A stretch of DNA of 34,658 nucleotides from JANQLC01 sp036881805 (GCA_036881805.1 JBAJNK010000037.1:1-34658), one strand, 5' to 3'. Shown: positions 8,913-17,386, numbered from the stretch's first letter. Numbers and translations: made by a program. Notes: generated from the sequence alone by a model not told the origin.

Positions 8913-9903
8913 GGAATCCGGCGTAGACAAGGAAGCCGGTTACCGAACCGTAAAGGCGATCCGGCAAGCGGTCAAAGCGACCGCAAACCCCAATGTGTTG
9001 AGCGAACTGGGCAGCTTTGGCGCCCTGTATAAGCTGTCGGGTTACCGGGAACCCATCTTGGTTTCCGGCACTGATGGGGTAGGCACCAAATTAAAAGTCG
9101 CCATTGCAGTAGGTCAATACGATACCATCGGCATCGATTGCTTTGCCATGTGTGCGAACGACATTTTGTGCCACGGAGCCAAACCGCTTTTCTTTCTCGA
9201 TTACCTCGCTTGTGGAAAGCTGAACCCCGAAATAGCAGCTGAAATCGTCGGCGGTATGGCCAAGGCCTGTCGAGAGACCGGCACGGCACTGGTGGGTGGA
9301 GAAACCGCCGAGATGCCGGACATGTATCGGGAAGGGGACTGCGACATAGCCGGCTTTTGTGTCGGCGTGGTCGAAAAGGCCAATTGCATCGACGGGACGC
9401 GCATTCGGACGGGCGATATCATCCTAGGCCTCCCCGCTTCAGGGCTCCACAGCAACGGCTTTTCCCTAGTTCGAAAAGCATTGCCCGACTTTTGCGAAAC
9501 CTTCGGGGGCAAACCCCTGTACAAAACCCTGCTCACCCCCACCCGACTCTACCACCACGCCATCCACGCCTTGCTCGACAGCGGTGTATTCGTCCACGGC
9601 CTGGCGCACATTACCGGTGGTGGACTACCCGAAAACCTGCCGCGCATCACGCCCAAGGGGCTGACGGCTGTACTGGATTTGAAGGCCATACCCACGCCCG
9701 ATATATTCAAACACATCCAAGTACGCGGTGCCATCACCGATTCGGAGATGTATGCGACCTTCAATATGGGCGTGGGTATGGTGGTGGTGGTGTCGCCAGA
9801 ACAGTTGGAAAGGGCGCAGGAGGTCCTCGAGACACAGGGGGAGCGCTGTTTTGTGTTTGGCCGGGTTCAGACGGGCAGCCAAAAGTTGATCTTACATGAC
9901 TGA
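8899..9903 (+). CDS. purM: Phosphoribosylformylglycinamidine cyclo-ligase (AIR synthetase)
   Basis: 334 residues, typical length. Closes FGAM to AIR with ATP. Family signatures in order: SFGALYKL, VSGTDGVGTKLKVA (about 52-65), CANDILCHGAKPLFFLDY, GTALVGGETAEMPDMY (about 130-145), GLPASGLHSNGFSLVRKAL, and HITGGGLPENLPR in the C-terminal domain. The ATG lies inside the end of purF (14-bp overlap) and the stop overlaps purN by 8 bp, suggesting translational coupling. Confidence 0.97.
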   Translation: MLTYKESGVDKEAGYRTVKAIRQAVKATANPNVLSELGSFGALYKLSGYREPILVSGTDGVGTKLKVAIAVGQYDTIGIDCFAMCANDILCHGAKPLFFLDYLACGKLNPEIAAEIVGGMAKACRETGTALVGGETAEMPDMYREGDCDIAGFCVGVVEKANCIDGTRIRTGDIILGLPASGLHSNGFSLVRKALPDFCETFGGKPLYKTLLTPTRLYHHAIHALLDSGVFVHGLAHITGGGLPENLPRITPKGLTAVLDLKAIPTPDIFKHIQVRGAITDSEMYATFNMGVGMVVVVSPEQLERAQEVLETQGERCFVFGRVQTGSQKLILHD

Positions 9904-10522
9904 CGCACCCCGATTTCGAATAGGCGTATTGATTTCGGGACAGGGCGCCAACCTACAAGCCCTTATCGATGCCGTGCATTCGGGCCGATTGCAAGCCCGT
10001 ATCGAATGTGTGATCGCCGACCGCCAAGCCTATGGTTTGCAACGCGCTGCGGAGGCGGGCATTCCCAGCTTTCAATTCAAACGCGATGAACACCTCTCCG
10101 AAAATATACACCGCATACTAGCCGGCCGGGTGGATTTAATCGTCTTAGCGGGATTTCTGTCGATCCTGTCCGCTGATTTCTGTAAAAAATGGCCGAGCAA
10201 AATCATCAACCTGCATCCGGCCTTGCTGCCCCAATACGGGGGCAGGGGATTTTATGGGAAAAGGGTACACCGGACGGTCATAGAAAACGGAGAAAAAGAG
10301 AGCGGTGCCAGTGTGCACTATGTGACCGCCGGAGTGGACGAAGGCAAAATCATCGCGCAGCAAAGGCTCAGGCTTTCCCCAGGGGAAACCCCGGATAGCT
10401 TACAACAAAAAATACAGCGAATAGAACACGCCCTTTTGGTGGGAACCGTCCAAAAGATAATAGCAGAAAAACGATCGAGCACCGCTTCCCAAAGGCAAGC
10501 ATATCCAACGAAAAAGCGATGA
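9896..10522 (+). CDS. purN: Phosphoribosylglycinamide formyltransferase (GAR transformylase)
   Basis: 208 residues. Transfers formyl from 10-formyl-tetrahydrofolate to GAR. The phosphate loop VLISGQGANLQALID is at 11-25. Catalytic residues equivalent to E. coli Asn106, His108 and Asp144 appear as Asn105 and His107 in INLHPALLP and Asp148 in GVDEGK. The segment YGGRGFYGKRVHRTVIENGEKESGASVHYV is the form common in Bacteroidota. It overlaps purM by 8 bp and purH by 4 bp (ATGA). Confidence 0.96.
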   Translation: MTDAPRFRIGVLISGQGANLQALIDAVHSGRLQARIECVIADRQAYGLQRAAEAGIPSFQFKRDEHLSENIHRILAGRVDLIVLAGFLSILSADFCKKWPSKIINLHPALLPQYGGRGFYGKRVHRTVIENGEKESGASVHYVTAGVDEGKIIAQQRLRLSPGETPDSLQQKIQRIEHALLVGTVQKIIAEKRSSTASQRQAYPTKKR

Positions 10523-12030
10523 AAAAAAGCGCTTTACTGAGCGTTTCAGACAAAACGCATATCGAAGAATTGGCCGGCTTTTTGGTCGCACAGGGCTATC
10601 AGCTCATCTCCACCGGCGGCACCTTGGCCCATCTCAAAGCAAAGGGAATCGATGCCATCGATGTAGCCGAAGTAACCCATTTTCCAGCGATTTTAGACGG
10701 GCGTGTAAAAACGCTGAGCCCATACGTGCACGCGGGCATATTGGCTAAGCGAAAGCGGTCCGAACACATGCAAACCCTTTCCGAACTCCATATCGACCCC
10801 ATCGACATGGTAGTGGTCAACCTGTATCCGTTTTTTAAAAATGCCAACAGCGGCCTGGCGTTGGAAGCGCTGGTCGAGTTTATCGATATCGGCGGACCTG
10901 CCATGCTCCGCGCAGCGGCTAAATCTTTTTTCGATGTGACGGTCATCTCCGATGTATCGGATTGCGATTGGGTGATGAAAGAGATCAAAACACGGGGTGA
11001 CACTGCACTGAAAACCCGCCAGTTGTTGGCGGGTAAAGTATTCAACCTCACCGCTGCTTACGATGCGGCCATTTCCAAGCGGCTCTTGGAAGAAGAGATG
11101 CCGACCTATCTCCAAGGCTCTTTTCAAAAGCGGATGGATTTGCGCTATGGCGAAAACCCCCACCAAAAGGGGGCTTTTTACACCGATACCACACAGCCGG
11201 GCGCCCTGCGCGACTTTGTGCAGCTGCACGGCAAGACCCTATCCTTTAACAACCTACGCGATATGGATATGGCTTGGAAGCTCGTACAGGATTTTGGCGC
11301 GCCGGCCTGTTGTGGGGTCAAACACGCTACCCCTTGTGGCGTGGCGCTGGGCGCAACGGTTTCCGAGGCTTGGTCAGGTGCTTATGCATGCGATCCGATC
11401 TCCATATTTGGCGGCATTGTCGCCTTTAATCGGCAGCTGGATGCCCAAACGGCTAAATCCCTGAATCGGATATTTTTGGAGCTCATCGCGGCCCCCGATT
11501 TTTCCGATGAAGCACTGGCGGTCTTTTCCAAAAAGAAAAATGTACGCCTCATCCGGATCGAGACCGATCTGAGCGATCGGCTGGCGTACGTAAAAGTGGA
11601 TGGGGGTTTACTGGTGCAACAAGTCGACAACTGCTTTTCAAAAGATTTTAAGACGGTCACCCGAGCAAAGCCCACCGAAACACAGCTGAAAGACCTGCAC
11701 TTTGCCCAACGGGTGGTCAAGCACGTAAAGAGCAACGCCATCGCAGTGGCTTCCCAGGGCCGAGCCTTGGGCATAAGCGGGGGAGAGACCAACCGCATTT
11801 GGGCAGCTCAACTCGCCATAAGGCGCGCCAAAGAAAAGCAGGCCGAGGGATTGGTATTGGCTTCCGATGGCTTTTTCCCCTTTCGAGATGTCGTCGATTT
11901 TGCCGCAGGAGCAGGCATTGCGGCTATCGTGCAGCCCGGGGGCTCCATTCGCGATGCGGAGAGCATAGCCGCGGCTGACGCACACGGCATGCCCATGGTC
12001 TTTACCGGCATGCGACACTTTAAGCACTGA
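10519..12030 (+). CDS. purH: Bifunctional AICAR formyltransferase / IMP cyclohydrolase
   Basis: 503 residues. Performs the last two steps to IMP. The N-terminal IMP cyclohydrolase domain (about 1-190) shows SVSDKTHIEELAGFL, STGGTLAHL and RVKTLSPYVHAGILAKR. The C-terminal transformylase domain shows LRYGENPHQKGAFY, the catalytic-site KHATPCGVALG and the end motif GMRHFKH. It starts by an ATGA overlap with purN and is the last gene of the operon. No strong hairpin terminator follows; only a weak T-rich stretch is present near 12085-12110. Confidence 0.97.
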   Translation: MKKSALLSVSDKTHIEELAGFLVAQGYQLISTGGTLAHLKAKGIDAIDVAEVTHFPAILDGRVKTLSPYVHAGILAKRKRSEHMQTLSELHIDPIDMVVVNLYPFFKNANSGLALEALVEFIDIGGPAMLRAAAKSFFDVTVISDVSDCDWVMKEIKTRGDTALKTRQLLAGKVFNLTAAYDAAISKRLLEEEMPTYLQGSFQKRMDLRYGENPHQKGAFYTDTTQPGALRDFVQLHGKTLSFNNLRDMDMAWKLVQDFGAPACCGVKHATPCGVALGATVSEAWSGAYACDPISIFGGIVAFNRQLDAQTAKSLNRIFLELIAAPDFSDEALAVFSKKKNVRLIRIETDLSDRLAYVKVDGGLLVQQVDNCFSKDFKTVTRAKPTETQLKDLHFAQRVVKHVKSNAIAVASQGRALGISGGETNRIWAAQLAIRRAKEKQAEGLVLASDGFFPFRDVVDFAAGAGIAAIVQPGGSIRDAESIAAADAHGMPMVFTGMRHFKH

Positions 12031-12654
12031 GATCTTTGTTTTGGCCTCACACCACTTAGATAGAAATCCATTGGTTAGCCCGCTATTTTTTAGCTAATTT
12101 TATTAAAGCGATGCGTAAAAATTTTGAAAATGCAATTATTATGACTATATTTGCCGAGTGGGTAAATTATGAGAAAACTCAACTCATTTTTAAGGCTCTC
12201 CTCGATAGGTCTGTGGACATGGTCGCAGTGTACCTAAAAATAGGCTGGTGAATCGCTGGATATATATCATTTCGATTTTTGTTCCCTTTGGGGTTTGTTT
12301 TCCGCCTGGTTTCCCAAATTGGAGCGGCCGCTGCGCTCCTTTTTGGTCCTCTTTTGGGTCCCCTTGATACGCATTTTGCGGATGCGGCACTTGAAATTTT
12401 CATGGAAAGAGATGTTGCTATCTGTCGTCCCTTTTTACAGCTTGAAACTTCGGATCAGGCTGTTTACCGAGAAGTAAATAGACGGCAGGGCGCTATATAC
12501 GGGGTGGGCTATTTCTCGTTGGGATAGAGACAATTCGCAAAGGGCTTTTTATACCGTCCGTCTCACAAGCGTTTTTTTATCCTAAATCCGTTACCCAACT
12601 GAATCGATTCTTCGTTAGAAGGCGAGTGACAAAAGTATGGTTTTTGAATAAATG
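12031..12654. other. Gene-poor stretch after purH
   Basis: Several overlapping frames of 60-82 codons occur on both strands between 12179 and 12527 but none has a recognisable domain. The plus frame ending at 12527 has a somewhat protein-like C-terminal half. The region also holds an orphan promoter (12124-12153) followed by a 22-codon frame (12169-12237). It could be the remains of a decayed gene. Confidence 0.4.
12124..12153 (+). promoter_or_regulatory. Consensus-spaced Bacteroidota promoter without an obvious gene
   Basis: TTG at 12124-12126 (part of TTTTG), a 19-bp spacer, and TATATTTG at 12146-12153: an ideal match to TTG-N19-TAnnTTTG. The first ATG downstream (12169) opens a frame of only 22 codons. 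This may drive a small RNA, a short peptide, or a lost gene. Confidence 0.55.
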
Positions 12655-13053
12655 CCAAAGAAAAAAGCCCCTTTTTCAAAACGCCCCACAGGGGAAAACC
12701 AAAAAACCGTTCCAAAGGACAAAGACAAAAAGCGAGAACATCTTTTTAAATTACCACACAGAGAGAAAAACAAAAAGTATCCCATTTTCAGACGTCCCAC
12801 AAGGACGAAAAATACCCCCGCATCTAAAGGCCAAAAGCAAAAAAACGAGTTCAGATCTTCAGACTAACTCAAGGACAAATAGTTAGATAAGAATCAGCCG
12901 GGTTGGCCACAGGATCAAAAAATAACCCCTTTACAAACTGCCAAAAAACCAAAAAAATATGCCCCGCTTTTTAAACGATACAAAAGACCAAAACCAAAAA
13001 ATACCCCTTTTCAGGCTAATCCCATAGGGATAAAATCAAAAAACTAAGGCACG
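12655..13053. repeat. Degenerate tandem repeat block B (about 40-bp period, inverted relative to block A)
   Basis: Read on the plus strand, A-runs begin at 12661, 12701, 12727, 12773, 12808, 12839, 12917, 12951, 12996 and 13037, i.e. steps near 40 bp. The consensus is AAAAAATACCCCTTTTCA, then a CCCACAGGG-like core and an A-rich tail. The reverse complement of about 12783-12813 matches block A at 2358-2388 with about four mismatches. It lies between the converging 3' ends of purH and the gene at 13134-13394. Confidence 0.72.
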
Positions 13054-13133
13054 GGCTCAGGTGCATCCCAGCGGGAAACCCGAAAAAAGGGAAATACAGG
13101 GCTTTGGGTGGGCAGATCGTTATGCCAGCGTGC

Positions 13134-13394
13134 TCATTTCTCGAAATACAACTCTCTGAAATACCTAAAAATACAAAAAGAATGCCAAAAAGGGATGATG
13201 GCAAACTTCCAAAAATCCGCTTTCCGGAGCAGCCCTTTTTCCATTAATCGTTTGCCATCCGTAAATTTTCTATATATCATGGCGTATGAGAGGAGCGCGA
13301 CAAGAACAAATGTAGCACCAAAATGGTATAAGCCCCAGTAGATAAGTGGAATGGGGAGTAAGATGGCGATGTAGTAAATCAGCAAATTTCTCAT
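13134..13394 (-). CDS. Small membrane protein, second gene of lipoprotein operon
   Basis: 86 residues with an extended hydrophobic N-terminal half (about residues 3-42: two closely spaced helices separated by YWGLYHFG) and a basic/aromatic C-terminal half ending RYFRELYFEK. I recognise no family. Its ATG overlaps the stop of the upstream lipoprotein as ATGA (13391-13394), a sign of translational coupling, so the two products probably act together at the envelope. Confidence 0.62.
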   Translation of the reverse strand: MRNLLIYYIAILLPIPLIYWGLYHFGATFVLVALLSYAMIYRKFTDGKRLMEKGLLRKADFWKFAIIPFWHSFCIFRYFRELYFEK

Positions 13395-13768
13395 ATCCTC
13401 GAAGTTTTTACGATTATGGGGTTGTATAATTTACCATCTCGAACCGCTGCTGCAAACCCGTAATTTTCCGAATTCTCTTTGCTAAAGCCTATTTGATTGA
13501 CGAACAATACGGAAGCAGAACGCCCATCTGGAGATAGTTTTAAAATATGTGTGTGGTCAAAAGCTAAGCTGTGGTTGCTGTGTTTTAAAAAGGCGTTTTC
13601 TAAATGAATCAAGCTAGTGATCAAGCCCTTGTCTTTGACTTCTTTTTTGACTATATCTCTTTGATATGGGTTTACACTGCTGTCACCCATAGTGCTGTTT
13701 TCACGACAAGAACTGGAAAGCCCTATAATTAGAATAAGCGATAAGGCGAGTTTAAGTAAAGTCTTCAC
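13391..13768 (-). CDS. Small lipoprotein, unknown function
   Basis: 125 residues from a GTG start. The signal peptide is MKTLLKLALS followed by LILIIGLSSSC, with Cys21 as the likely lipid-modified residue. The longest open frame begins at an ATG at 13855, but a promoter -7 element (13853-13860) covers that codon and the extra N-terminus has no conserved character, so GTG at 13768 is preferred. The mature part is polar, includes the His-containing stretch HSNHSLAFDHTHILKLSPDG, and matches no family I know. It is followed by the membrane protein gene at 13394 with a 4-bp overlap. Divergent from a second lipoprotein/membrane protein pair at 14277-15407. Confidence 0.65.
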   Translation of the reverse strand: MKTLLKLALSLILIIGLSSSCRENSTMGDSSVNPYQRDIVKKEVKDKGLITSLIHLENAFLKHSNHSLAFDHTHILKLSPDGRSASVLFVNQIGFSKENSENYGFAAAVRDGKLYNPIIVKTSRI

Positions 13769-13852
13769 AATTGAAAACGTATGGTTTTGCTCACTGTATT
13801 GATGAGACCCTTGAAATGAAGGGCTTGACTTTCTACACAGACCCATATGCTG

Positions 13853-13883
13853 CAAATGTAATACAAAGATTTTAAATCACCAA
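13853..13883 (-). promoter_or_regulatory. Promoter of the minus-strand lipoprotein operon
   Basis: On the minus strand TACATTTG (13860-13853) fits TAnnTTTG, and TTG (13883-13881, part of TTTG) lies 20 bp upstream. The leader to the GTG at 13768 is about 78 nt and contains a weak hairpin, CCCTT/AAGGG, at 13808-13823. Confidence 0.62.
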
Positions 13884-13884
13884 A

Positions 13885-14213
13885 TAAAGAACTAGACTTT
13901 TCTTCTTCGTATATGCCACGGGTCAATCGCTGCCTCTATTTGTCTTCGGGGGAAAGGATTCGACCATGCACAGCAGTGTTGTACCCATCCCAATTTTTAA
14001 ACCCGATCTTCAATTATCTCTGTCTTATGTATGCGATCCACTTTCATCTTACACGCTTTTTTTATCGGGTGACCACCGGTCTCAAAATTTCCAAAGTCTC
14101 ATGTTTTGTTACACCCAACTTGAAAGATCTGAGTTACCCGCTCTGGTAAAGGATTTTTGGCATATTCCCATAGTACAAAGGTACCATTTACATACATAAA
14201 AATTATATCGCAT
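13885..14213. other. Spacer between divergent lipoprotein promoters
   Basis: About 330 bp. Two overlapping plus-strand frames (13913-14149 and 13966-14199) cover it; the latter has a protein-like end but no promoter or family. No RNA gene or strong repeat is seen. Confidence 0.4.
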
Positions 14214-14244
14214 TTGTATTTATCAGTGCTATATATTATATTTG
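14214..14244 (+). promoter_or_regulatory. Promoter of the plus-strand lipoprotein operon
   Basis: TTG at 14214-14216 (within TTTG), 20-bp spacer, TATATTTG at 14237-14244, followed by CATTGA. The predicted transcript start, near 14251, lies downstream of the first ATG of the open frame (14157), which rules that ATG out. The string TATATTTGCATTGA is identical at 29424-29437. Confidence 0.65.
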
Positions 14245-14276
14245 CATTGAATGAGATAAAGATTAAACCCAGCATT

Positions 14277-15116
14277 GTGAAAAGAGTTATCCTGTTTCCG
14301 GCTCTGATCTGCATACAGGGTTTTACGGGTTGTAGCAATTCCAATCTGCTTGGCAATCTCGATCCGGGCGCAAAAAGTCAAGGCGCTGATTCCCATCCGG
14401 AAGTGGTGATAAATGACTATCACCCGCTCGATCTCCAGTCTAATTTTCTAGCGATAAATGGCAAATCGGCAGCGGCGGGTTTTTCCGTTGCCCTATCCGC
14501 CCATGGTCGCTCGAGAAATATTCACATCTATCGGTTGTCTTCGGGTAACTACGCCTATGATTTGGATTTGGATGGCGAGGTGGATTTTCAAGTGCAACCC
14601 CTGAGCCGTGATTACAAACGCGTGAATTACTTAGACGAGAACGGCAAAATATTTGGGAAGGGTTCTATTCAAATTTCCGGTAACCGAGCCCGTCTGCGAT
14701 TTGAACCCATAGCCGCTACAATTTCAAATCCTCAGCCACCTTCTAAGGGTCAAGCTTCTCTTAAAGAAGTACCATCTTCTAAAAAGAGTAAATACGAGTC
14801 TTGGCGGGAAGAATTTCAACAGCAAAGTGGAAAACCAGAAGTGGTCGCCGCAGTTGCGGTAGCCGCCTTTGCGGGACCTGAAGGGCCTGCTGTTGTTTAT
14901 GCATGTGTTGCCGCATATTGCCTGGGTCGTGTTTCAGCAAAAGAAGAGATGGCAGAAAAACGGAAAAAACCACCTAAAGAAGTCATGATAGAGCCTAGCG
15001 CTTGCTTAGATTGTCAGTTTGAAGAACCAGAAAAACGGAAAGAACCAATTCCAGAAAAAACCAGTTCGCATGACGATATACAACACGATATACGAGAAAA
15101 CCAATATAAAAAATGA
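14277..15116 (+). CDS. Lipoprotein with an internal Ala/Val/Gly-rich hydrophobic segment, unknown function
   Basis: 279 residues from a GTG start chosen because the promoter at 14214-14244 lies upstream of it and because it gives a clean lipoprotein signal (MKRVILFPALICIQGFTGC, Cys19). The mature protein has a beta-rich N-terminal part with an acidic DLDLDGEVDF stretch, then a polar linker, then an unusually long hydrophobic Ala/Val/Gly segment at about 189-219 broken in the middle by GPEGP, and a highly charged Lys/Glu tail (EEMAEKRKKPPKE and similar). The hydrophobic segment could be a helical hairpin inserted in a membrane. No family recognised. The membrane protein gene starts 6 bp after the stop. 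Confidence 0.65.
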   Translation: MKRVILFPALICIQGFTGCSNSNLLGNLDPGAKSQGADSHPEVVINDYHPLDLQSNFLAINGKSAAAGFSVALSAHGRSRNIHIYRLSSGNYAYDLDLDGEVDFQVQPLSRDYKRVNYLDENGKIFGKGSIQISGNRARLRFEPIAATISNPQPPSKGQASLKEVPSSKKSKYESWREEFQQQSGKPEVVAAVAVAAFAGPEGPAVVYACVAAYCLGRVSAKEEMAEKRKKPPKEVMIEPSACLDCQFEEPEKRKEPIPEKTSSHDDIQHDIRENQYKK

Positions 15117-15122
15117 TGCGTT

Positions 15123-15407
15123 ATGTATAATTATAGTTACCGTATTTTTAGGTCCCGTAGGTTTAGAATAGCACTCACACTTGGAACCGTGCTAGTGTTT
15201 TTAATTTACTTGCACTTTTTTGATATGGATATAGGAGATAGGGGGCATATTTCAGCTGGGACTGCCGTCGCATTAGTTTTCGGCATTCAATCCTTACTCG
15301 TTCTCTTATTCCCAAAGTATATGGAAGAAGCGAGAAGGTATGAGATCGAATCTCTTAACCCGATTAGAAGGTTTTTTCGCAATGGTTGGAAAGTCCGAAA
15401 GGCCTAA
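15123..15407 (+). CDS. Small two-helix membrane protein, second gene of lipoprotein operon
   Basis: 94 residues. Basic N-terminus (YRIFRSRRFR), helix one at about 17-33, polar loop FDMDIGDRGHIS, helix two at about 45-63, then a charged tail ending RRFFRNGWKVRKA. Six bases separate it from the upstream lipoprotein gene, so both are probably one transcript. No recognised family. The layout (lipoprotein then small double-helix protein) mirrors the divergent operon at 13134-13768. Confidence 0.6.
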   Translation: MYNYSYRIFRSRRFRIALTLGTVLVFLIYLHFFDMDIGDRGHISAGTAVALVFGIQSLLVLLFPKYMEEARRYEIESLNPIRRFFRNGWKVRKA

Positions 15408-15661
15408 GCAGGTATTGTCTTTAATCGTATGGGTCGGTGCCGCAATCGAGGCGTTTTTACCTAGAATACTCAGTGTATAAGCAGCTAAAAGAGAATAAAA
15501 ACAGCTGCTAAAGATGTGTGAAAATTCAGCAGGCTCGAGCAAGTGCTGGGGTTAAACCACCGACTGATCAATATTATCGGCGCTTTGTCGATACATGACC
15601 CCATGGGGATTTCCGAGTAAAGGACTTGGGGTTTTGGTCGGGCTTTCTACACAGATGCGCA

Positions 15662-17386
15662 TTACTTTTTCTCACTTAGGCGGGTTATGATATCACTGCC
15701 CAGGTCTTTGAGTTTGTGCACGGCTTCCCTGACCTGGCTTTCAACTTGTTCTTTACCCCCCTTTTGCATAAAGGGATAAGGGAAGTCGGTAGGGGGTACG
15801 AGATTTTCCTTAATCGTTCGGGGGGATGTCCAACGCAGTAAGTTTAACTTGGAGCCCGCTTTGTCATTGGTACCCGAGGCGCGTCCGCCGCCAAAGGGTT
15901 GTTGGCCCACCACCGCGCCGGTGGGCTTGTCGTTGATGTAAAAATTACCGGCCGCATCGGTTAATTTTTCGGTAGCCACCTCAATGGCGTAGCGATCCCG
16001 GCTGAATACGGCACCGGTCAGTGCATAGGGGGAAGTCTCATCGATCAAATCCAGCGTTTCCCGCCATTTGTCGTCCGCATACACGTATACGGTCAATACC
16101 GGACCAAAAATCTCCTCGACCAGGGTCTCGTACTTTGGATTTGTGGTTTGGATAACCGTCGGACTGATGAAATACCCTTCCGCATCGTCAAACGCACCAC
16201 CTGAAATGATTTCCGCCTCGGCACTCTCTTTCGCCCGATTGATGTAGCCCGTGATGCGGGCGTATGCCTTTCGGTCGATCACCGCGTTGATAAAGTTTCC
16301 AAAATCTGCAGGGCTGCCCATTCTCATGCGCTCGATCTGCTGGTTGAGCCTTTCTTTTATCCCTTCCCACAGGCTTTGGGGGAGGTAGGCACGAGAGGCA
16401 GCGGAGCACTTTTGTCCTTGGTACTCAAAGGCACCCCGGGCCAAAGCCGTAGCCACTTGGTCGGGCTGTGCAGTCGGATGGGCGATGACAAAATCCTTGC
16501 CACCGGTTTCGCCTACGACTCGCGGATAGGTTTTATACGTGTGAATACAATTCCCAATCGCTTTCCAGATGTCTTTAAAGACATGGGTAGAACCCGTAAA
16601 GTGGACGCCGGCAAAGTCCGGATGGGCAAAAACAGTCCTTGCGGTTTCAGCCGGGTCGCCCATCACCATATTGATAACACCGGGAGGCACACCCGCTTCT
16701 TCAAATACCTGCATCAGGTAGTAGGCCGATAAAACCTGCTTGTCAGAGGGCTTCCACACCACCACGTTGCCCATCAGTGCCATGCAGCTCGGCAGGTTGC
16801 CGGCAATCGCCGTAAAGTTAAAAGGGGTTACCGCAAACGTAAATCCTTCGAGCGGACGGTATTCCAAACGGTTCCAGATGCCGGGTGCCGATTCGGGTTG
16901 GTCTTTGTAAATTTGCGCCATATAGTATGCGTTGAAGCGTAAAAAGTCGACCAGCTCACAGGCTGCATCGATTTCCGCTTGAATCGCATTTTTGGACTGC
17001 CCGATCATGGTAGCGGCATTGATTTGGGCACGGTAGGGCCCTGCGATTAAGTCGGCTGCCTTTAAAAATATGGCTGCGCGCTGCGCCCAACCCACAGCAG
17101 CCCATCGGCTGCGCGCCTCGAGCGCCCCTTCGATCGCCGCTTTTACATCGTTTTGATCGCCTTCGTACCAATAGCCTACCGTATGCTGGTGGTCGTGGGG
17201 TGGTCTAATGGGAATTTTCTCGCCGGTAGAAACCGCTGCGCCATTTATGAATTGGGGGACCGTTGTACACGCTCGATACATCTCTTCGTAAGCGGATTGC
17301 AGCGCCCGGCGCTCCGGGGAGCCGGGTGCGTAACTCAAGACGGGTTCGTTAACCGGGTGGGGTACGTTGAAAGCGCCTTTGGACAT
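15662..17386 (-). CDS. pruA: L-glutamate gamma-semialdehyde dehydrogenase (1-pyrroline-5-carboxylate dehydrogenase)
   Basis: 574 residues. Oxidises glutamate semialdehyde (from proline or ornithine) to glutamate with NAD+. Aldehyde dehydrogenase signatures: TPFNFTAIAGN (about 186-196, cofactor site), HFTGSTHVFKDIWKAIG, VVGETGGKDFV with the general base Glu near 293, EYQGQKCSAASRAY with nucleophile Cys327, and EEIFGPVLTVYVY near 437. The start MSKGAFNVPHPVNEPVLSYAPGS is characteristic of the stand-alone group 1 enzyme common in Bacteroidota and eukaryotes; a C-terminal lysine-rich tail makes it slightly long. No proline dehydrogenase (putA/prodh) gene is in the window. TATCTTTG upstream suggests its own promoter. 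Confidence 0.95.
   Translation of the reverse strand: MSKGAFNVPHPVNEPVLSYAPGSPERRALQSAYEEMYRACTTVPQFINGAAVSTGEKIPIRPPHDHQHTVGYWYEGDQNDVKAAIEGALEARSRWAAVGWAQRAAIFLKAADLIAGPYRAQINAATMIGQSKNAIQAEIDAACELVDFLRFNAYYMAQIYKDQPESAPGIWNRLEYRPLEGFTFAVTPFNFTAIAGNLPSCMALMGNVVVWKPSDKQVLSAYYLMQVFEEAGVPPGVINMVMGDPAETARTVFAHPDFAGVHFTGSTHVFKDIWKAIGNCIHTYKTYPRVVGETGGKDFVIAHPTAQPDQVATALARGAFEYQGQKCSAASRAYLPQSLWEGIKERLNQQIERMRMGSPADFGNFINAVIDRKAYARITGYINRAKESAEAEIISGGAFDDAEGYFISPTVIQTTNPKYETLVEEIFGPVLTVYVYADDKWRETLDLIDETSPYALTGAVFSRDRYAIEVATEKLTDAAGNFYINDKPTGAVVGQQPFGGGRASGTNDKAGSKLNLLRWTSPRTIKENLVPPTDFPYPFMQKGGKEQVESQVREAVHKLKDLGSDIITRLSEKK

Noticed and set aside
12279..12527. 82-codon plus-strand frame downstream of the orphan promoter
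   Set aside because: Its ATG is not the first after the promoter, other frames overlap on both strands, and the composition is not diagnostic.
12626..12886. Lys-rich 86- and 71-codon plus-strand frames
   Set aside because: They lie inside repeat block B; two frames read the same A-rich units equally well, as expected of non-coding repeats.
13966..14199. 77-codon plus-strand frame between the divergent lipoprotein operons
   Set aside because: The C-terminal part looks protein-like, but there is no promoter, signal or family, and an overlapping frame is nearly as long.
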